NCBI RefSeq assembly: GCF_014764405.1
Contig: NZ_CP061725.1
Coordinates: 5,828,001 to 5,892,000, forward strand
Direction of reading: 5' to 3'
Origin: Micromonospora craniellae
GTDB taxonomy: Bacteria; Actinomycetota; Actinomycetes; Mycobacteriales; Micromonosporaceae
Length of the DNA stretch: 64,000 nt
Shown: piece by piece, positions 40,860 through 50,951 of the stretch
Layout of the letters: every line of letters starts with the position of its first letter
Position numbering within the stretch: position 1 is the first letter of the stretch
Position numbers and translations under genes: made by a program
The notes under the pieces: model-generated
What the model was told of the DNA's origin: nothing
What the model saw: the letters and a program-made list of their open reading frames with translations, nothing else
Database searches by the model: none

Positions 40860-40968
40860 TTGAACCCAATATAACGACATAGGTCGATGAATCACAACCG
40901 GGGTGGAAACGCGGCGACGCCCGCGCGGGCGCTTCCCTGGGCTGCGAGGTGGGACGCGTACCCGGGAA

Positions 40969-41622
40969 TCAGGCGATCGAGCAGGGCGTGCCGTTGAGGG
41001 TGAAGGCCGTCGGCGCGGCGGTGTTGCCGCCGTGGGTGGCCTGGAAGCCGACGCTGGCCGAGGCGTGGGGGGCTATGGCGGCGTTGTAGGTGGCGTTACG
41101 GGCGGTCACCGCGCCCGACGTCGGGGCGTAGCTGGCGTTCCAGCCGCTGGTGATGCTCTGCCCACCGGGCAGCGTGAAGGCCGGACTCCAGCCGTTGACA
41201 GCGGTCGTGCCGGTGTTGGTGATCGCCTCGACCGGCGCGGTGCCGCCGCTGCCCCCGTAGCGGGTGCGGGTGTAGCCGGCCTGCGGGCTGTCGGTCACCG
41301 TCGGCGTCTGGCTCAGCCCGTGCACGTTCGTCCACTGCTTGACCTGCTCGCCGAAGTTCGGATACCGCAGGATGTCGTCGTTGGCGCCGTGCCAGATCTG
41401 CATCCGTGGTCGCGGCCCGGTGTAGCCCGGGTACGCGGCGCGGACCAGGTCACCCCACTGCTGCGGGGTACGTGTCACCTGCCCGTTGGCGCATTCGCTG
41501 TTCCACTCCGAGCCGTTGGTGGTGGCGAAGCAGCCGAACGGTACGCCCGCGAAGGCCGCCCCGGCGGCGAACACGTCCGGGTAGATCCCGAGCAGGACGT
41601 TGGTCATCATCGCGCCGGACGA
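40969..41622 (-). pseudogene. Decayed PHB-depolymerase-type (CE1) esterase with CBM2
   Basis: Two defects. The homologous part begins abruptly at SSGAMMTNVLLGIYPDVFA (the catalytic serine motif) with no signal peptide or the preceding ~130 residues; upstream codons (PHPVRRTRPDENGDQ) are unrelated. Further on, TRTRYGGSGGTAPVEAI jumps directly to TNTGTTAVNGWSPAFTLPGG, the middle of a CBM2, so the rest of the esterase (including the catalytic His), the linker and the first part of the CBM2 are deleted in frame. What remains was a secreted acetylxylan/feruloyl esterase fitting the plant-polymer context. No gene is seen between 41623 and 41848. Confidence 0.75.
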
Positions 41623-41848
41623 GACACGCAGAGTCTGATCGCCGTTCTCATCGGGGCGTGTCCTCCGGACGGGGTGCGGACAGGGCGGTGTTCCGATCGA
41701 GGGCTGCCCGGTGCCCGAGGTCGTCCGGCTCAGTGGCATCGATGATTATCAGCTGGTAGGGGGGTGGGTGGCAAGCCGCTGGCCGCCGCGCTGTCGACCC
41801 GTCCCGGGTGACGGTCGCCGTCAGCGCCGCGTGACCGGGTGCCCGCGC

Positions 41849-42019
41849 TCACTGTTCGTCGTCGACCATGTAGGTCTCGCCGTCGTGGGAGAACAGCGAC
41901 GGCAGGTGCTCGTCGGGCTGCGGTGCCTGCGCCGGGTCGTGGTGCGGGTCGCCGTCGGGGGAAAAGAGCACCTGGTCGGTCTTCGCGGTCTTCTCGCGTT
42001 CTTCCTCCGGCTCGGTCAC
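41849..42019 (-). CDS. Small acidic protein, function unknown
   Basis: A 56-residue acidic, Asp/His/Pro-rich protein with GTG start and GGAGGAG 8 nt upstream. Two related segments, QVLFSPDGDP and PSLFSHDGETYMVDDEQ, suggest an internal duplication. No domain recognised; no signal peptide. Confidence 0.45.
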   Translation of the reverse strand: MTEPEEEREKTAKTDQVLFSPDGDPHHDPAQAPQPDEHLPSLFSHDGETYMVDDEQ

Positions 42020-42113
42020 GACCCGCTCCTCCGCTCGTGGGCGTTGCACCTCGACGCTACGTGCGGTCGGCGGCACGCCAGGGTGGGCGGTGCCGCCGAC
42101 CACCCGAACGGGG

Positions 42114-43220
42114 TCAGGGTCGCAGCAGGACCGGCCCGGCGTCGATCCGGGTCCGGAACAGCGCGTACGGCTTGCGTCGCAGGTCGCGGCCCCGGTTGAA
42201 CGGCGGTTGCCGGTGCACCTGGTTGGCGATCACGTACAGGTGCCGGTCGACGGCCACACTCAGCGTGTCCGGCCAGAGCAGCCGCGCGTCGTGTACCACG
42301 GTCTCGTACTCGCCGTCGGGTCGTCGGCGCAGCACCGCGTTGTGTTCGTAGTTGGTCAGGTAGAGGCGTCCGGCGTCGTCGGACTCCAGCCCGTCGGCGC
42401 CGCCGCCCTTGTCGCCCTCGTCGACCACGGTCGCCGCCACCGCCGCGTCGTCCAGGGTGCGGTCGGCCAGCGCGTCGGTGGCGACGCTGTACCAGCGGCG
42501 GGTCGCGAGGGCGCAGTAGTACAACCGGGCCCCGTCGGCGGAGATGGCGATGCCGTCCGCGCCGACGCCCACCGGTTGCGGCGGGCCGTCCGGTGGCCGG
42601 ACCAGGAACGGGCGACCCTCGACCACCGGGCGGAAGTCCGCCAGCGGCGCGGCCTTGGTGGACGGATGGTCGTCGAGGCGACGCCACGACTCGCCACTGG
42701 CCAGGTCCACCACGATCAGCGCGTTCGGCGCGCCGTCGGCGGAGTCGGTGATGTACGCCAGCCCCGCCTCGCCGCGCCGCAGGTCGAAGCGGACGTCGTT
42801 GAGGTACGTGGTGGGCAGTGCCACGTCGGGCGGGAACGTGATCACCTGGACGACCCGATCGGTGCGCAGGTCGATGCGGACCAGCTTCGGCCCGCCCGGC
42901 TCGGTCGGTTGGAACATCGGGCTGCCGGTGTCGAGCACCCAGAGCCGGTCGGTGGGGTCGACCACGACGCTCTGCACCGACACGAAGGCGGAGGCGTCGT
43001 CGTTGCCGGACGGGGTGTTCCACGCCCGGTCGGGGTAGGGGATCTCGCGTCCGCGCCGCAGCTCGACCACGGTCGCGGGCGCCTCGTCGCCCCAGCGGGG
43101 GAAGTTGACGAAGATCCGTCCCCGGTGCGAGACGGTGACTCCGGTCGGCATCGGTCCTCGGAACCGGTGCACCACGTCCAGCTTGCCGACCGGTTCGTCG
43201 GCGGGTATTCCGTTGCGCAT
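42114..43220 (-). CDS. Major royal jelly protein/Yellow-family beta-propeller protein
   Basis: A 368-residue protein with the bacterial MRJP layout: PTGVTVSHRGRIFVNFPRWGD, VQSVVVDPTDRLWVLDTGSP, PKLVRIDLRTDRVVQVITFP, TYLNDVRFDLRRGEAGLAYITDS and GADGIAISADGARLYYCALATRRWYSV form successive propeller blades. Bacterial members are sometimes annotated dopachrome-tautomerase-related; their reaction is not established. No signal peptide, so cytoplasmic as encoded. The ATG follows GGGAGG in the leader. Confidence 0.8.
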   Translation of the reverse strand: MRNGIPADEPVGKLDVVHRFRGPMPTGVTVSHRGRIFVNFPRWGDEAPATVVELRRGREIPYPDRAWNTPSGNDDASAFVSVQSVVVDPTDRLWVLDTGSPMFQPTEPGGPKLVRIDLRTDRVVQVITFPPDVALPTTYLNDVRFDLRRGEAGLAYITDSADGAPNALIVVDLASGESWRRLDDHPSTKAAPLADFRPVVEGRPFLVRPPDGPPQPVGVGADGIAISADGARLYYCALATRRWYSVATDALADRTLDDAAVAATVVDEGDKGGGADGLESDDAGRLYLTNYEHNAVLRRRPDGEYETVVHDARLLWPDTLSVAVDRHLYVIANQVHRQPPFNRGRDLRRKPYALFRTRIDAGPVLLRP

Positions 43221-43419
43221 CTGCCACCTCCCGGGAGGGTTGATCTCTCTGGAACAATCATGTCAAATCGGGCGGCGGGTGTTGCGCCTCGCGTCGCTCA
43301 TCCGACCCACCGTCAGCCAGAAATGCATTCGTCACCGAACCGTCATGCCTCCGCGCGGTACCCGCCACCTGCTGGCGGCAGGGTGGGGCCGACCTCTATG
43401 ACGTGGAAAGGAGCGCGCT

Positions 43420-43989
43420 ATGGCCGTTGCGCTGGACGACCACCTGGTCACCCTGACCTGCGACAACTGTGGTGACACCGTCACCGGGTCGGGTGCGCCC
43501 TCGGGCGGCGAGGTGGTGTGGACGCTGCTCTCCGAGCACGGCTGGAGCGGTTCTCCGCTCGCTGGCGGCCCGCACCGGTGCGCTCACTGCACCCGACTCG
43601 GCCCGGCCTCCGGCGGCGCACCCGGAGGCATCACCGGCATCGAGCACCTCGACGGCGTGACCGTGGTGACCGTCGCCGGTGACGTCGACCTCGACACCGG
43701 CGACGCCCTGGAGTTGGCGTTGCGGCATGCGACCGACATGGGCGGGCACGTGGTGGTGGACCTCGGCCGCACCGACCTGATCGACTCCACCGCGCTGGGG
43801 CTGCTCGTCCGGGCCCACCACCGCGCCGCCGACCGCGACGCGGCGCTCTGTGTCGCGGCGAGTTCGCCGCTGATCCGTCAGGTGCTACAGGTCACCCGCC
43901 TGGACGAGGTGTTCCCGGTCGCCGAGACCCGCGCCGACGCACTCGCCCGGTTCGGCGGCGATGCCGCCACCTCCGGACCCGCCGGCTGA
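43420..43989 (+). CDS. Zinc-ribbon plus STAS-domain protein (anti-sigma-factor-antagonist-like)
   Basis: A 189-residue fusion. The N-terminal ~60 residues carry two Cys pairs (TCDNCGDTV and HRCAHC) expected to bind one zinc ion. The C-terminal STAS domain (about 70-180) has VTVVTVAGDVDLDTGDALELAL and VVVDLGRTDLIDSTALGLLVRA, where the canonical phospho-acceptor Ser (in IDSTALG) is retained. It would be switched by a partner kinase and could sense metal or redox state through the ribbon. No partner gene is adjacent. ATG with GGAAAGGAG upstream. Confidence 0.78.
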   Translation: MAVALDDHLVTLTCDNCGDTVTGSGAPSGGEVVWTLLSEHGWSGSPLAGGPHRCAHCTRLGPASGGAPGGITGIEHLDGVTVVTVAGDVDLDTGDALELALRHATDMGGHVVVDLGRTDLIDSTALGLLVRAHHRAADRDAALCVAASSPLIRQVLQVTRLDEVFPVAETRADALARFGGDAATSGPAG

Positions 43990-44055
43990 GCGATGGCCGG
44001 GACGGCCGTCATCCCCGATCCCGGCTGGAGAGCGGCACCCCGACGAGTCGTGCCG

Positions 44056-44093
44056 CCCGATCCCGGGCCCTGGGGGAGGGGCCCGGGATCGGG
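44056..44093 (+). terminator. Strong hairpin terminator
   Basis: CCCGATCCCGGGCCC (44056-44070) pairs perfectly with GGGCCCGGGATCGGG (44079-44093) across an eight-base loop, downstream of the zinc-ribbon STAS gene. Confidence 0.8.
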
Positions 44094-44140
44094 CCGGCCG
44101 CGGGATCCGGCCGGGGGACAAGCGACACGGAACTGATCCG

Positions 44141-44180
44141 GCCCGCCCGTACCAGCCGGTGCCTGGCGGTACGGGCGGGC
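44141..44180 (-). terminator. Hairpin terminator of the BON gene
   Basis: GCCCGCCCGTACC (44141-44153) pairs perfectly with GGTACGGGCGGGC (44168-44180), just past the BON-protein stop at 44187 on the minus strand. Confidence 0.7.
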
Positions 44181-44186
44181 CGGGGT

Positions 44187-44492
44187 TCAGCGGCGGCTGC
44201 GCCGAGTGTTGGCCAGCCGCAGGGCGTTGCAGACGTCCACCACACCTTCGACGTCCCAGGCCAGCTCGCTGGCGGCCCGGCGGGTCTCCGCGCTGCCGAC
44301 CAGCCCGGTGAGGATCACCACGCTGTTCTGCACCATCACGGTGATCTGCTGCCGTCGGGTGGTCCAGTCGGCGCTGAGTCGCTGGGCGACCAGGGCGGCC
44401 AGGCGGACATCCTCGTCGTGGTGCTGCGGCTCGTCCCAGAGCGCGCGGAATGAGTGGTCGTCGGGCATCGGCCAGGGCCACGGCATCACCAC
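44187..44492 (-). CDS. BON-domain protein
   Basis: A 101-residue protein with one BON domain (about 30-92): DVRLAALVAQRLSADWTTRRQQITVMVQNSVVILTGLVGSAETRRAASELAWDVEGVVDVCNAL, showing the conserved glycine after V-x-L-x-G and the closing G-V-x-x-V-x-N. BON domains bind phospholipid or polymer surfaces and often appear in stress proteins. No signal peptide is present, so it is a cytoplasmic variant. GTG start at 44492 with AAGGAG six bases upstream; a second GTG and an ATG follow directly. Confidence 0.75.
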   Translation of the reverse strand: MVMPWPWPMPDDHSFRALWDEPQHHDEDVRLAALVAQRLSADWTTRRQQITVMVQNSVVILTGLVGSAETRRAASELAWDVEGVVDVCNALRLANTRRSRR

Positions 44493-44694
44493 AGCGGTCT
44501 CCTTCGTCGTCGACGCCGGCGACGCGAGGCGCCGTCCCGATCGATCACCACACTGCGCAACGACCTTGGAGTGGACCGCACGGTTGGATGACATTTGCAT
44601 GACAGATCCTGCCGATGCCCGCCGCCCACCGGTGCCCGCGCCCGCCAACCTTCCGGCCACGCCCCCGCCTTCGTGCCGCCCCGATCTCCTGCGC

Positions 44695-44764
44695 CGATCA
44701 TGGAGGGGCGGTCGCTGTTTTGCGCCGGTACGCCCAACTTGTAACCGCCACAACTCCATGATCG
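44695..44764. repeat. Interspersed inverted repeat, family B, copy 2 (degenerate)
   Basis: CGATCATGGAG (44695-44705) and CTCCATGATCG (44754-44764) flank a loop that includes AACTTGTAACCGCC. The right arm continues as CCACAACTCC, as in copy 1 at 7541-7616; the left arm has diverged. Confidence 0.7.
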
Positions 44765-44790
44765 CGGGGGCGCAAGGCCCCCGATCCAGG

Positions 44791-44847
44791 TGATCAAGGA
44801 GTTTTGGTCGTTCACACCGAGGTGGCGTGACCAAAACTCCTTGATCA
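44791..44847. repeat. Interspersed inverted repeat, family B, copy 3
   Basis: TGATCAAGGAGTTTTGGTC (44791-44809) pairs perfectly with GACCAAAACTCCTTGATCA (44829-44847) across a 19-nt loop. It lies 26 bp from copy 2 and directly before a 5'-truncated gene remnant. Confidence 0.8.
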
Positions 44848-44878
44848 ACGCGCCGGGGGGTGGGGAGATCCGCACCAC

Positions 44879-45241
44879 AGCGGCTTCGGGCCGGGCGCCG
44901 TCGAGCTGGCTCGTTCCCTCGCCGCTCACCGTCTCGGCGACACCATCGAGGCGGTACGCCGACACGAACACGCCGTGCGCAGCGACGGGTGGGGGCGGCT
45001 GCCCCCGGGACAGCGCGCCGCTGCTCTCGTCGACGCCGCCCGCTCCTACCTCGACACCGGCGACTTGTCCGCAGCCGGTAGCGCCCTACTCGACGCCGAC
45101 CGCACCGCACCCGCCGAGGTCCGCAGTCGCCCTGTCGCCCGTACCCTCCTCGCCGAGATCATCCAACGCACCCCCGCACCCGCCGACGTAGCGCGCCTGG
45201 CCACCACCGTCGGCCTGATCCCCAACACTCCCAGCAATTGA
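44879..45241 (+). pseudogene. C-terminal remnant of an XRE-family regulator with TPR-like repeats
   Basis: An open frame of about 120 codons ending at TGA 45241: GFGPGAVELARSLAAHRLGDTIEAVRR, then RAAALVDAARSYLDTGDLSAAGSALLDADRTAPAEVRSRPVARTLLAEI. This is the C-terminal TPR-like half common in actinobacterial XRE regulators (G-x-x-x-V-x-L-x-R at the start, D-x-A-R-x-Y, A-P-E-E-V-R-S-R-P). The DNA-binding half and any start codon with ribosome-binding site are missing; a GTG at 44975 could start an 88-residue piece. Family-B repeats lie on both sides. Confidence 0.65.
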
Positions 45242-45295
45242 CCGCGTGCACGCCCCGCCGCAGCCCCGCCGACCGCGGGTTCCTGGCGCCAGCCC

Positions 45296-45360
45296 GCGTT
45301 GATCAAGAGGTTTTGGTCCTCTGCGCGCGGGTTCCGTGAACCAAACCTCTTGATCAACGC
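45296..45360. repeat. Interspersed inverted repeat, family B, copy 4
   Basis: GCGTTGATCAAGAGGTTTTG (from 45296) pairs with CCAAACCTCTTGATCAACGC (45341-45360) apart from one extra T. It closes the XRE remnant on its right and precedes the end of pgi. Confidence 0.75.
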
Positions 45361-45390
45361 GTCGAGTGCCAAGGCGCTAGGGCCGTCCGG

Positions 45391-47025
<1,635 letters not shown>

Positions 47026-47236
47026 CGGATCGATCGTCTCCTCGCAGGGTAGGCACGCGGCCGGCGTCGTCCGGCCGGCGGGATGGGACCAGCCTGCCAC
47101 ACGAAGATCGCCGCATCGGGCCGGACGCGGGGGGACCGGTCACGATCCGCGCAGGTGGCTGTCCGCTGCGCGCACGGCGGGCGGACGTCGGCGGGGTCGC
47201 TGCCCGACTCCGGAGCGGACAGGGCAAGGTGGAGGC

Positions 47237-48667
47237 ATGACGACGCCGGCACCGAAGACCCCCGCAGCCGCCTCCGCGACCTCCGCCACCCCCCGGCAGA
47301 CGCTGCTGGTGCTGGGCGCCAGCGGAGACCTGACGGGCCGGCTGCTGCTGCCCGGTCTGGGCCGGCTGCTGGCCAGCGGCGCGCTGCCCCACCTGCGGTT
47401 GATCGGCAGCGGCATGGACGACTGGGACGACGAGCGCTGGCGTCGCCGAGTGGCCGACTCGTTTGCCAGCGTCGGCGCGCAGGGCCCGGTGGAGGCCGAG
47501 GTGCTTCGCGAGACGCGGTACGTGACCGCCGACGTGACCCGCGAGGAGGACCTGCGGGGGCTGCTGAGTTGCTGCGCCGGCCCGGTGGTGGTCTTCTTCG
47601 CGCTGCCGCCGTTCGTGACCGCCCGGTCGGCCGCCGCGCTGGCCCGGATCGGCGTACCGCCGGGCACCCGGCTGATGCTGGAGAAGCCCTTCGGCCTCGA
47701 CCGGATCTCGGCGCGCTCGCTCAACGAGCTGCTGGCCACCCTGGTGCCCGAGGACCAGGTGCACCGGATCGACCACTTTCTCGGCAAGTCCACCGTGCTG
47801 AACCTGCTCGGCCTGCGCTTCGCCAACCGGATCTTCGAGCCGGTGCTGAACAACACCCACGTGGCCTGCGTGGACATCGTCTTCGACGAGATCCTGGGGC
47901 TGGAGGGCCGGGCCGGCTACTACGACCGCGCGGGCGCGTTGGTGGACATGGTGCAGAGTCACCTGCTCCAGGTGCTCGCCCTGCTCGGCATGGAGCCGCC
48001 GCCCACGCTGAGCGCCAAGGAGCTGCGCGGGCGCACGGCGCAGGTGCTGCGGGCCGCCCGGCTCTGGCAGGACGACCCGGTGGCGGCGAGCCGTCGGGCC
48101 CGGTACACGGCGGGCGACGTCAACGGCCGCCACCTGCCGGACTACGCCGCCGAGGAGGGCGTCGACCCGGCCCGGAACACCGAGACCCTTGCCGAGGTGG
48201 TGCTGGAGGTGGACACCTGGCGCTGGGCGGGCGTCCCGTTCCGGCTGCGCTCCGGCAAGGCCACGTCGGCGGTACGCAAGGAAGCCGTCATCACCTTCAA
48301 GCAGCCGGCCCGGGTGCCGGACGGCTTGACCGGGTACGAGGAGCCGGACCGGCTGCGGATCGGGTTCGGCCCGGACTGTCTCGGGCTCAACCTGAACATC
48401 AACGGTCCCGGCAACCCGTTCGACCTGGACCAGGTGCACCTGACGGCGGACTTCGGCCCCGGCGAGCTGCCGGCGTACGGCGAGGTGCTGCGGGGCGCGT
48501 TCGAGGGGGACCCGACCCTGTCGGTGCGCGGCGACGTGGCCGAAGAATGCTGGCGCATCGTCGAGCCGGTGCTGGCCGCCTGGAAGGCGGGGACGGTGCC
48601 GTTGCAGGAGTACCCGGCGGGCTCGGCAGGTCCGGACGACACGCTGCTCGGCCCGGTACGCGGCTGA
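47237..48667 (+). CDS. zwf: Glucose-6-phosphate 1-dehydrogenase (divergent paralogue type)
   Basis: A 476-residue NAD(P)-dependent dehydrogenase converting glucose-6-phosphate to phosphogluconolactone. Dinucleotide motif GASGDLTGRLLLPGLGRLLA (about 28-47), catalytic RIDHFLGKSTVLNLLGLRFAN (His in RIDHFLGK), and EKPFGLD. The usual GASGDLAKRKL-type Lys after the GASGDL motif is replaced (LTGRLLL), and the protein is shorter than the 490-510 of typical Zwf, so it belongs to a divergent actinobacterial group; cofactor preference may differ. ATG with GGTGGAGG upstream. Confidence 0.85.
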   Translation: MTTPAPKTPAAASATSATPRQTLLVLGASGDLTGRLLLPGLGRLLASGALPHLRLIGSGMDDWDDERWRRRVADSFASVGAQGPVEAEVLRETRYVTADVTREEDLRGLLSCCAGPVVVFFALPPFVTARSAAALARIGVPPGTRLMLEKPFGLDRISARSLNELLATLVPEDQVHRIDHFLGKSTVLNLLGLRFANRIFEPVLNNTHVACVDIVFDEILGLEGRAGYYDRAGALVDMVQSHLLQVLALLGMEPPPTLSAKELRGRTAQVLRAARLWQDDPVAASRRARYTAGDVNGRHLPDYAAEEGVDPARNTETLAEVVLEVDTWRWAGVPFRLRSGKATSAVRKEAVITFKQPARVPDGLTGYEEPDRLRIGFGPDCLGLNLNINGPGNPFDLDQVHLTADFGPGELPAYGEVLRGAFEGDPTLSVRGDVAEECWRIVEPVLAAWKAGTVPLQEYPAGSAGPDDTLLGPVRG

Positions 48668-48879
48668 CCTGGGCGGCCCCGGCTCCGCCGCGTGAGGAAT
48701 CTTCACCGATGGTGACAGAGTGATATCTCTCAGCTACTTTTCAGCCACCGGTGCTAGCTTCCCGTCTCGACGGGATCCATGATGGACGGCGCCGATCCCG
48801 TTGCGACACAACGGCTGAGGCGTAGAAGTTTCACGTCCGTGCCACGGTCGCGCCCGACCTGCTGTCGAGGGAGAAACTC

Positions 48880-50004
48880 GTGGTGTTCAAGAAGATGCTG
48901 GGTGCCTTCGGGATCGGCGCGCCCAGCGTCGACACGGTCCTGTCCGACCCGGGCACCCGCCCGGGTTCGGTGCTGACCGGGCAGGTGAACCTGACCGGCG
49001 GCAGCCAGGACGTGGACATCGACCACGTCGTGCTGGGGCTGGTCACCCGGGTCGAGGTCGACGGCGCGGACGGCGACCACGACGCGACCGTCGAGTTCCA
49101 CCGGGTGACGATCGCGGGCGGGCTGCGCCTCGCGGAGGGGCAGCGCCTGGCCCTGCCGTTCCAGATCCCGGTGCCGTTGCAGACCCCGGTTACCGACTTC
49201 TACGGCCAGCGGCTGCCCGGCATGACCATGGGCCTGCGCACCGAGGTCGCCATCCGCGGCGCGGTCGACAAGGGCGACCTCGATCCGGTGTTCGTGCACC
49301 CGCTGCCGGTGCAGGAGCGGATCCTCGAGGCGTTCGGGCGGCTGGGCTTCCAGTTCAAGGGCGCCGACCTGGAGCACGGGCAGATCGCCGGGGCGCACCA
49401 GACGCTGCCCTTCTACCAGGAGATCGAGTACTTCGCCGCGCCGCAGTACGCGCACGAGGTCAACGAGGTCGAGCTGACCTTCCTCGCCGACGAGCAGGGC
49501 GTCGACATCGTCCTGGAGTTCGACCGGCGCGGCGGTCTGTTCACCGGCGGGCACGACTCCTACGGCCGGTACCGCGTCGCGCACGCCGACGCCGACCAGC
49601 GGGACTGGGCCGCCGAGGTCGACGGCTGGTTCCGTCAGGCCCTGGACCAGTACCGCACCCTGCACCCCGGCGCGGGTTACGGCCAGCCCAGCCCTCAGGG
49701 CTACGGCCAGCCGGGCTACGGGCAGCCCGCCTACGGACAACCCGGGTACGGCCAGCCGGGTTACCCCCAGCCCGGCTATGGCCAGCCGGGGTACGGCCAG
49801 CCGGTCGGGTACCCGCCGCACCAGCCTGCCTACGGGCACTACCAGGGTGAGGAGCACCACGAGCGGCGCGGGCCGGGCATGGGTGCGGTCGCGGCCGGTG
49901 TCGTCGGCGGCGCGGCGCTCGGATTTGCCGGCGGCATGGTCGCCGACGAGGTCTTCGAATCCTTCGGTGACGACGAGGGCGGCGACGACGGCGGCGAGGA
50001 GTGA
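48880..50004 (+). CDS. Spo0M-family sporulation-control protein with GYGQP repeat tail
   Basis: A 374-residue protein. The arrestin-like Spo0M domain (about 1-250) opens VFKKMLGAFGIGAPSVDTVLSDPGTRPGSVLTGQVNL and includes VEFHRVTIAGGLRLAEGQRLALPFQIPVPLQTP. A low-complexity region of repeated YGQPG units (about 268-325) follows, then a glycine-zipper segment (MGAVAAGVVGGAALGFAGGMVADEV) and an acidic end. Spo0M proteins influence sporulation and cell shape; the repeat and glycine-zipper suggest membrane or polymer association. GTG start after CGAGGGAG. Confidence 0.85.
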   Translation: MVFKKMLGAFGIGAPSVDTVLSDPGTRPGSVLTGQVNLTGGSQDVDIDHVVLGLVTRVEVDGADGDHDATVEFHRVTIAGGLRLAEGQRLALPFQIPVPLQTPVTDFYGQRLPGMTMGLRTEVAIRGAVDKGDLDPVFVHPLPVQERILEAFGRLGFQFKGADLEHGQIAGAHQTLPFYQEIEYFAAPQYAHEVNEVELTFLADEQGVDIVLEFDRRGGLFTGGHDSYGRYRVAHADADQRDWAAEVDGWFRQALDQYRTLHPGAGYGQPSPQGYGQPGYGQPAYGQPGYGQPGYPQPGYGQPGYGQPVGYPPHQPAYGHYQGEEHHERRGPGMGAVAAGVVGGAALGFAGGMVADEVFESFGDDEGGDDGGEE

Positions 50005-50154
50005 GCCGCTGATCCTCGTCGCCCTGTCGACGTCACCACGAGCGGGTGTCCACCCGCGACGGCCGCCCGGTCGCCAGGCTCCCCACTGGTGGCCGGGCGG
50101 TGTCGTGAGCAGGGTCGGTGGCGGCCTCCGGGCGCTCTCGCCAAGATCGGCGGG

Positions 50155-50173
50155 TTAGGTTAACCTAACCTAA
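50155..50173. promoter_or_regulatory. Iron box (IdeR/DmdR1-type operator)
   Basis: TTAGGTTAACCTAACCTAA matches the 19-bp iron box TTAGGTTAGGCTAACCTAA at 17 positions. It lies 29 bp before the siderophore-interacting protein start, predicting repression by iron-loaded IdeR/DtxR. Confidence 0.88.
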
Positions 50174-50201
50174 CTTCGCCGGACGGTTGCAGGAGGCACG
50201 G

Positions 50202-50912
50202 GTGAAACGGAACTGGGAATCGCTGGTCCTCAAGGCGATGGGTGGGCGGAACTTCCGACTGACCGTCCTGGACTCCGCGCCGGTGAACGAGCGATACCAG
50301 CGCCTGCTGGTCGACGGCGGGGGACTGCTCCAGGAGTGCGACGTCCACCCGACGATGTGGATCCGGCTCTGGTTCGACAACGACGGCCGTTCCCACCAGC
50401 GGGCGTACACCCTGGTCGACCCGGATCCGGCGACCGGCCGGTTCCACCTGGAGTTCGCGCTGCACGACGGCTGCGCCGCGCGCTGGGCCAGCGCAGCCCG
50501 GCCCGGCGACACCATCGAGTCCACCGTGCACGGCACCGGTTTCGCTCTGCCCGACCCGGCACCCCGGCACCTCTACCTGGTCGGCGACGCGGCCTCCCTG
50601 CCGGCGGTGAACAGCCTGCTGGACAGCGCGCAGGACATCCCGGCGACGGTCTGGATCGAGTACGCCCACGAGGACGAGAAGGAGTTGGGCGCCCGCACCC
50701 GCGCACACCACGAGGTGGTGTGGGTGCCGCGCCGCGACGACGGGCGGCACCTGGTCGACACCGTCCGTGACGGGATGCCGGCCAGCGACGGCGGCTACTA
50801 CTGGGTTGCCTGCGAGGCGGCCACCACCCGCAGCATCGTCAAGCACATCCGGCGCGGACTCGGCGTGGGACGCCAGCAGTTGACCGGTGTGGGCTATTGG
50901 AACGCCCGGTGA
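50202..50912 (+). CDS. Siderophore-interacting protein (ferric-siderophore reductase, SIP/ViuB family)
   Basis: A 236-residue flavin-type ferric reductase that releases iron from siderophores in the cytoplasm. The FAD domain holds HQRAYTLVDPDPATGRFHLEFALHD (R-x-Y-T flavin motif) and GCAARWASAARPGDTIE; the C-terminal domain has LYLVGDAASLPAVNSLL and YYWVACEAATTRSIVKHIRRGLGV. GTG start with AGGAGG six bases upstream; the 19-bp iron box upstream indicates induction under iron limitation. Confidence 0.92.
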   Translation: MKRNWESLVLKAMGGRNFRLTVLDSAPVNERYQRLLVDGGGLLQECDVHPTMWIRLWFDNDGRSHQRAYTLVDPDPATGRFHLEFALHDGCAARWASAARPGDTIESTVHGTGFALPDPAPRHLYLVGDAASLPAVNSLLDSAQDIPATVWIEYAHEDEKELGARTRAHHEVVWVPRRDDGRHLVDTVRDGMPASDGGYYWVACEAATTRSIVKHIRRGLGVGRQQLTGVGYWNAR

Positions 50913-50915
50913 GTG

Positions 50916-50947
50916 GCGGCCCCGGCGGATCTGTGCCGGGGCCGCCC
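50916..50947. terminator. Bidirectional hairpin terminator
   Basis: GGCGGCCCCGGC (50916-50927) pairs perfectly with GCCGGGGCCGCC (50936-50947), between two converging genes. Confidence 0.75.
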
Positions 50948-50951
50948 ACGG

